Below are positions 53,401-64,000 of a stretch of 64,000 nucleotides of DNA, in pieces. The position numbers and the translations under genes are program-made. The notes under the pieces are model-generated. The model made no database searches, had not been told where the DNA came from, and saw only the letters and a list, made by a program, of their open reading frames with translations. This DNA is from Sisyra terminalis (Eukaryota > Arthropoda > Insecta > Neuroptera > Sisyridae): assembly GCA_958496175.1 (NCBI GenBank), contig OY292274.1, forward strand, positions 31,845,482 through 31,909,481, given 5' to 3'. Numbering within the stretch: position 1 is the first letter of the stretch; each line of letters begins with the position of its first letter.

Positions 53401-54085
53401 CAGGATATATTACAGTCTCTGAAGAGAATGGAGATGGGCTAATGAACAGTGATTATTGCATAAAAAAATTTAATCTATAGTATCCTTATTTTATTTTCTA
53501 ATAAAAAGATATCTTCTTCTGTTATGTATATCTCATATATATTATGTAAAACAACTGTAAATGTATCAATACATATATTCTTATTCTAATTTTAATATTA
53601 CTGTCTACATGTTAGTAGAATTACATCATCTTATAATATTTATATTTAAAAGAAAAAACTTTTTCATGATACTATATTATATGTAACTATATGAAAAGCT
53701 CATATAGCCTAAGCCACTAAGCACCGTAAGGTTTTAATAAAAAAAAATATTCAGCCACAAGCAGAATTTCTAAAATGTACATTTTAAGTGAAAAATATAG
53801 TTTTTAACTACGTTATCGTTTTCACAAATGTAAGAATATTTTGATTCAATTTTTAATTTTCAATAAAAAGTTCATATATTATTGAGAACTTACTTTTATG
53901 TCTTCTAAATTCCGAAGTTTAGTCTCCAAAATCATTTTAGTATTGTGTTCATTCCAAAATTTATTTAGACGTTTTACATAATTTCTTTCACGAATACTTT
54001 GGTATGTGTTAGGAAACAGTTGACTTTGTCTGTTTTGCACTACTAAAACAGAACTTTCATTTTTAAAATCACCTTTTTCGGCCAT
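29676..54085 (-). CDS. CFAP74: CFAP74-like ciliary/flagellar protein
   Basis: Seventeen exons recognised: 53894-54085, 43251-44012, 43066-43188, 42703-42969, 42489-42645, 39601-39800, 39283-39533, 38745-39216, 38500-38692, 35557-35843, 35192-35484, 30694-30901, 30491-30627, 30278-30430, 30029-30224, 29856-29969, 29676-29806 (about 1378 residues). Phases agree at every junction except 35192 to 30901, where a small exon is probably missing. The N-terminal third is charged with coiled coil; the rest is a series of MSP/ASH-like beta domains. Marks of CFAP74: SILPAMGFGIIYPGETLNL, FEFKNTNSQLFIEPRHGTI followed by an alanine/lysine helix (about 970-1010), LFFDVRCPVVNP, IDFGPTVIGGYKKHLIRLQN. CFAP74 belongs to the C1d projection of the axonemal central pair; a role in sperm or sensory cilia is inferred. 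Intron 1 is 9.9 kb and full of transposons. Confidence 0.75.
31906..32812. mobile_element. DNA transposon remnant with GC-rich inverted ends
   Basis: The left end GGGGAACCTGTGGCGGAA and the right end (reverse complement GGAAACACGGGGCGGAA) are imperfect inverted repeats, both running into GGAGTACC or GGGGTACC. Internal sub-repeats contain CATTGTGCCCC and CCCATTCCGCC. A minus-strand fragment near 32074-32256 has no family I can name. It lies in a CFAP74-like intron. Confidence 0.5.
33850..34132. mobile_element. Decayed hAT-like MITE
   Basis: Ends CAGCGGTCGCTAAAC and, on the other strand, CAACGGTCGCCAAAA resemble hAT termini, with GACCTCACGG/GGCCCGCGAG next to them. The flanking octamers match at only 5 of 8 positions, so it is old. 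Confidence 0.5.
34763..35000. mobile_element. Pogo/Tigger-like MITE flanked by TA
   Basis: The inverted ends CAGTGTAATCTCATTAATC and CAGTATAATCTCACTAATC (reverse complement of the right end) are flanked by TA on both sides (34761-34762, 35001-35002). The 238-bp element contains GTGCCGGATTATTGG-type internal repeats and no reading frame. End sequence and TA duplication fit the Tc1/mariner superfamily, pogo branch. Confidence 0.7.
36502..36760 (-). mobile_element. Fragment of a repetitive invertebrate ORF
   Basis: The minus strand encodes VNKTLLEKHHQLGCNMSLKV followed by HFIRSHFY, which resembles a phrase (CNMSLKIHFLHSHLDFF-like) recurring in uncharacterised, probably transposon-derived invertebrate proteins. 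The frame upstream is broken. It lies in a CFAP74-like intron and matches no exon of that family. Confidence 0.35.
37327..38082. mobile_element. hAT-like element with nested foldback
   Basis: Ends are CAGTGTTTTGAACC and, on the other strand, CAGTGTTTTTTAACCGG. Flanking octamers ATCAAAAA (37319-37326) and ATCTAAAA (38083-38090) match at 7 of 8 positions. The interior contains the foldback at 37351-37836. No transposase is visible. Confidence 0.6.
37351..37836. repeat. Foldback with CTGATGA-hairpin-GAAAC motif
   Basis: Arms of about 95 bp (37351-37446 and 37741-37836) are reverse complements, with AGCAGGAAAKTGRACATAAA at the outer ends. In the left arm, read on the minus strand, CCTGATGAA is followed by GATC-loop-GATC and GAAACGTTGCGG; the right arm on the plus strand has CTTATGAA, GGTC-loop-GACC and AAAATGTTGCAG. 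The motif resembles termini of Penelope-like elements, but family assignment is inference. Confidence 0.5.
39977..40018. repeat. AT dinucleotide microsatellite
   Basis: About 20 uninterrupted TA units followed by degenerate AT-rich repeats to about 40050. In a CFAP74-like intron. Confidence 0.9.
41247..42320. mobile_element. Foldback element with 55-bp inverted ends
   Basis: The left end (about 41247-41320) and right end (about 42260-42320) are inverted copies sharing ATTGCCCCAGATACGTATTT and CCAAGCAAACTT. A second inverted pair (about 41325-41375 with 41565-41612, around TGCTATGTAATGAGTCA) suggests a composite structure. The left end also matches 15118-15240. The reading frames inside are short and show no domain. 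Confidence 0.55.
44355..45516 (-). repeat. 1.1-kb dispersed repeat, first copy
   Basis: This is the inverted counterpart of 49042-50177 and nearly identical over its whole length. On the minus strand it begins ACTAGTAGTTGCCCGTTGC and ends CAATTTATATATAAGA. The TTGCCCG and CGGACGGCAAGATAG ends are typical of abundant insect retroposon families, but I cannot assign one. The plus strand contains a 63-residue frame (44918-45109). Confidence 0.7.
47459..47484. repeat. AT dinucleotide microsatellite
   Basis: About thirteen AT units inside the inner hAT; a 20-bp tandem duplication (AATAATAGTAGTTAGGTA) follows at about 47502-47543. Confidence 0.7.
47683..48126 (-). pseudogene. hAT transposase C-terminal fragment (ZBED5/FAM200-like)
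   Basis: A 147-residue frame, open to its stop, matches the C-terminal dimerisation region of ZBED5/FAM200-type hAT transposases: FAWIRDPFR, LIELSCDNSLK, YPNLASKALKIFIPFATSYL, CEAGFSA and the end QAHPSH. The upstream BED finger and catalytic region are absent, so it cannot be an active transposase. Confidence 0.85.
49042..50177 (+). repeat. 1.1-kb dispersed repeat, second copy
   Basis: Nearly identical to the reverse complement of 44355-45516, with the same end points (ACTAGTAGTTGCCCG at the left, TATATATAAGA at the right). The minus strand keeps the same short frame (49435-49617) with one in-frame codon difference in a T-rich tract. Confidence 0.7.
50178..52920 (+). repeat. Decayed retroposon-like sequence
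   Basis: It starts CTAGCTGATCCCCGCAACTT, CGTCTGCGTAAC, and ends near 52830-52920 with ATCGGTCAAGTAGTTTCGGA followed by CAAACAAACAA, CTTTATAATAATAG. Such start and end phrases flank abundant insect retroposons; the superfamily cannot be named safely. A more diverged copy of the 1.1-kb repeat is embedded at about 51150-51930 (LGVVHTKFLEIGGKRGSK, then stops). Confidence 0.5.
52209..52290 (-). repeat. tRNA-like segment with box A and box B
   Basis: The minus strand reads TAGCGCATTCGCTTACG, then about 30 nt later GGGTTCGAATCTCC. These resemble the internal RNA polymerase III boxes, but no closed acceptor stem is visible. A SINE head or tRNA pseudogene is more likely than a functional tRNA. Confidence 0.35.
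53040..53445 (+). mobile_element. Jockey-like LINE fragment, RNase H-like tail
   Basis: The frame reads RVDQLTLAFLKMGHTRSTQD, then PKICSSCLSILVVKHVLVEC, the region around and after RNase H and a CCHC-like knuckle in jockey-clade ORF2 (typically GHTRLTHGYLL, C..C...LTVKHILLEC). The reverse transcriptase is absent and the frame is interrupted upstream. It lies in intron 1 of the CFAP74-like gene. Confidence 0.6.
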
Positions 54086-55671
54086 TTTTATTTTATATTT
54101 TTAATAATTGAAAACGTATGACATTTTTATCAGAAAACTGTTTTCATTGCCTTCTTAATTAAAGCTTTAGAAATTGAATTCCACATTTATGAAATAAATT
54201 TGCAGGTTTTAATTTTCTGAAGTATATTGTATCTGGTGCGGATAAAGATGTAAAATATACTTTATAATTGTATTAAAAATGTTAGTTTGAATATAGTTCG
54301 CCTATGAGTCGATGTTTCTGGGTCTTCTTCGATAATACTCTTTACAAAATTCACATTTCGTTCAATCGTAACTGTTTGTGCTCTCCCGGTACGTAATTAC
54401 GTACGGACATAAAAACGAACGCAAAAAATTCTTATTACATTCAGAAACGGTTTATCTACCTTAACTTTTGCTTAGCATCCGTGTTTGTGATGATCTGATT
54501 AATTTTTACTTTTCTCTGTAAAATATCTTATAGTATTAATCATATAACTAAGAACAAAGTCTACTAGGAGCCGGGTGGTTAAGGTGGTCGCTCCAAAAGT
54601 GGCAGATACTAGGTTCGATTCTCGTATCGAGTAAATTTTCAATATTTTCCGATGTATTTTTTTTATTAACTCTAGAGTCACTAAAAACCCTGACGGTAAT
54701 AAAGGGACGATTAATAAGAAAAAATAGAAGAAAACCTAAGTACAAGAAACTTGCAGACCTTTGCGTCTTCAAAGTCTAGCGTTCCCTTATCTTCGTTATA
54801 AGCTGTTCTTGAAATTAAAATGCTTCCAAAAATAATAATTGTACACATAAGCTCATAATATGTATGTATTTGAAAAATTCGAAAAAATCAAAAGCTATAA
54901 CGTTATGTTAGTTTAATAGAAGAGTAATACGGAAGTATATCATAGATTACCTTAAAATAGGTATGTTTTTTCATCTCTTTGATTGAGTTTCTGGGCAATA
55001 AATTTGTTAAAAAAAGTGTTCCGCAGTCGCATTATATCAACAAAAAGATCAAAAACAGTAATTTACGCAGTATTCAAAAAATATAACTATTGATCAAATC
55101 GAAACTAAAATATTTATTTCATACTTCAGTTATTATAAGCTTCTTATATCAGTTATCGAAAATGCAAACTCGGAGTCGGGAAAAAAATATGTAGTATATA
55201 TGTGCTATAGTGCTATATACTATATGTGCCAGTATATAAGCTTCAATAATTCAATGATAAAGTATTTAATGCACCAAAATTTATCAAAAACAGATAAATA
55301 GTTTCCGAGGAAAGTAATCACTTGCCTCGGTCTCAATAATTCTACCATTAATGCATGAAAAAAAATTCTATAAAAATAATTTTCAGTCGGTACTCTGATT
55401 TTGCGAAAATATTACCACTGTACCTTAAAAACTGTAATTGAAACACATAAGTAATAACAAAGTTGTATATTTAAAAAATTTATTTAAAAAAGTCACAATT
55501 TTTAGTTAACATAAAACTAAGTGAATAATTTAATCTTACCCCACTCTCATTTTTAACTTCAATTTTTGTATTATGATTTAAATGCACAGAAAAAAGAAGA
55601 TTAATTTTGCAATAAATTGTCATGACTTTGAGCAAGTTTGAATTTGCAACGATAGTTTTGAAAAATTATAA
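54086..55671. other. Intergenic region upstream of the CFAP74-like gene
   Basis: It contains the putative SINE head and the 3' UTR of the collagen gene, whose likely poly(A) signal (AATAAA on the minus strand) is at about 55479-55484. No other gene or repeat arms were recognised. Confidence 0.5.
54567..54632 (+). repeat. Possible tRNA-derived SINE head
   Basis: GCCGGGTGGTTAAGGTGG and, about 25 nt later, AGGTTCGATTCTC match pol III box A and box B spacing and form. The acceptor arm is not complementary. It lies between the CFAP74-like gene and the collagen gene. Confidence 0.4.
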
Positions 55672-63029
<7,358 letters not shown>

Positions 63030-63676
63030 CTTTTATAAGAAATTCCGTAAGAAAAAGAAAATATTAACGACAACAATGTTTACTTTCTTTTATCTAAATA
63101 TTTTTTAACAAAAGCAAGCAAATATGGTATTTTTTTAATGAATTCTTTTAACAGTAAAATCGGTTCAATTACAATAAATACCTCCTTAATTTTAGTGTCA
63201 AAACTTTCATAGGAATATTCTACGATTATACTTTCGACAATATTTTCAATCAACGAATAATCAATGAATTTCAGAAGAAAATAATTATTGAAATAATTCA
63301 CTTGCTTAACACACATTGCAATATAAAAGAAGCACCTTTGTACTTGATGCACCAATAGCTGAGAATCGTTAATCAAAAAGTTCCCTTATTTAATCGTTTG
63401 AAATGTGTAATATGCTTAATGAAATATTTAACGAAAAAGAACGTTAATCTTTAATTCATAAGCATCGAAACATAAATCAAACAAGTTAAAAAATAATTTC
63501 AGACGTAGCATTTTCTTTAAGCGAAATTGTTTTTTCAACTGAAACTGATTATCGGTTAACCTTTCAGGTTGGATCGAAACCCAAATTAATGCTTCTTAAG
63601 TAGATTTTTTTTAATTTTATTTATATATAATTTTCATATATGTATTTAATAATTAATTAACATTTTAAATTATATA
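63030..63676. other. Region upstream of the recognised collagen exons
   Basis: This AT-rich stretch should contain, or be crossed by an intron to, the collagen start exon. A 98-residue minus-strand frame at 63080-63376 has no clear signal peptide and no phase-compatible splice site that I could confirm, so I do not call it. Confidence 0.4.
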
Positions 63677-63883
63677 TCAATAGCGGGGATTGCCAGCTTC
63701 CGAAAGCTCATGAAAGTAGTTTCGATAGATTTTCAAGCAAGTATAAGCTAACACATGTAGGCATGTAAGCATAACCAAAGAAAAAGTGGTAGAAAATAAT
63801 GCTTGAATTGTTGATTTGTTGTTCATTTCTTTCCAAGGAAAATTGGTAGCTGTTCCAAGTTGAATACAAGCTAGCGCAGCCAT
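63677..63883 (-). CDS. Possible small membrane protein or terminal exon
   Basis: A 68-residue frame starts MAALACIQLGTATNFPW, has one hydrophobic helix (about 30-50, FSLVMLTCLHVLAYTCL) and ends with a charged tail (YRNYFHELSEAGNPRY). An in-frame stop lies just upstream of the ATG; a possible acceptor (GCTAG) lies inside, so it could also be the last exon of a gene beyond the right edge. The composition looks more protein-like than the surrounding chance frames, but I recognise no family. Confidence 0.3.
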   Translation of the reverse strand: MAALACIQLGTATNFPWKEMNNKSTIQALFSTTFSLVMLTCLHVLAYTCLKIYRNYFHELSEAGNPRY

Positions 63884-64000
63884 TATATGACATCAAAACC
63901 CATAAACCGTATGCACATTTTTTTTTTCGATAAAGTGCATTATTAATATGAGGAAAGTTCAACTTTTAGCCATAAAAATTTGTATTTTGGCAGAAACGAA

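Noticed and set aside
63080..63376. 98-residue minus-strand frame as the collagen signal-peptide exon
   Set aside because: No clear signal peptide and no donor in phase 1 or 2 as required by the next exon.

Overview
This is an AT-rich, intron-dense animal nuclear segment, almost certainly from an insect. Evidence: spliced genes with GT-AG introns and long transposon-filled introns; a ZNF318/CG9776-type zinc-finger protein in the arthropod form; insect-style TopBP1, NTPDase and CWF19L2; and abundant hAT, PIF/Harbinger and pogo-like MITEs and LINE fragments. The clade B-type fibrillar collagen argues against Drosophila, which as far as I know lacks one. I cannot fix the order; a hemipteran or other non-drosophilid insect is plausible.

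Layout. 1-3759: intergenic, no gene seen. 3760-12698 (-): CG9776/ZNF318-like matrin-type zinc-finger protein, 7 coding exons. 12699-13397: 0.7 kb divergent promoter region. 13398-21846 (+): TOPBP1/mus101, 24 exons that join in frame to 1338 residues. 22959-26417 (-): ENTPD5/6-type nucleoside diphosphatase, 10 exons, 468 residues. 26418-27858: divergent intergenic region. 27859-29643 (+): CWF19L2 debranching-linked splicing factor, 2 exons. 29676-54085 (-): a CFAP74-like ciliary/sperm-axoneme protein spread over 24 kb with 17 recognised exons; it ends 32 bp from the CWF19L2 stop. 55672 to about 63029 (-): a fibrillar collagen with N-terminal TSPN domain, a roughly 1011-residue triple helix and a C-propeptide; its signal-peptide exon was not found. 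63677-63883 (-): a possible small membrane protein, uncertain.

The accessory content is mostly mobile DNA in introns. The first intron of the CFAP74-like gene (43.9-53.9 kb) holds a nest: a hAT element (45768-52954) with a perfect 8-bp target duplication contains a PIF/Harbinger remnant (46055-48405) flanked by TAA, which contains a second hAT (47365-48272) with its own perfect 8-bp duplication and a ZBED5/FAM200-type transposase C-terminus. Two 1.1-kb copies of one repeat lie in opposite orientation on either side of the Harbinger, one outside and one inside the outer hAT. Other introns carry hAT MITEs, a TA-flanked pogo-like MITE and several foldback elements.

The genes form no pathway together: chromatin/RNA (CG9776-like), DNA damage checkpoint (TOPBP1), nucleotide metabolism/glycoprotein quality control (NTPDase), splicing (CWF19L2), cilia (CFAP74-like) and extracellular matrix (collagen). 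They are arranged as two divergent pairs and two convergent junctions. Exon boundaries were deduced by hand from splice consensus and frame continuity. I found no convincing novel system; the best leads are the shared-space convergent 3' ends, the collagen C-propeptide lacking both interchain cysteines, the nested transposons and a covarying hairpin in a foldback element.
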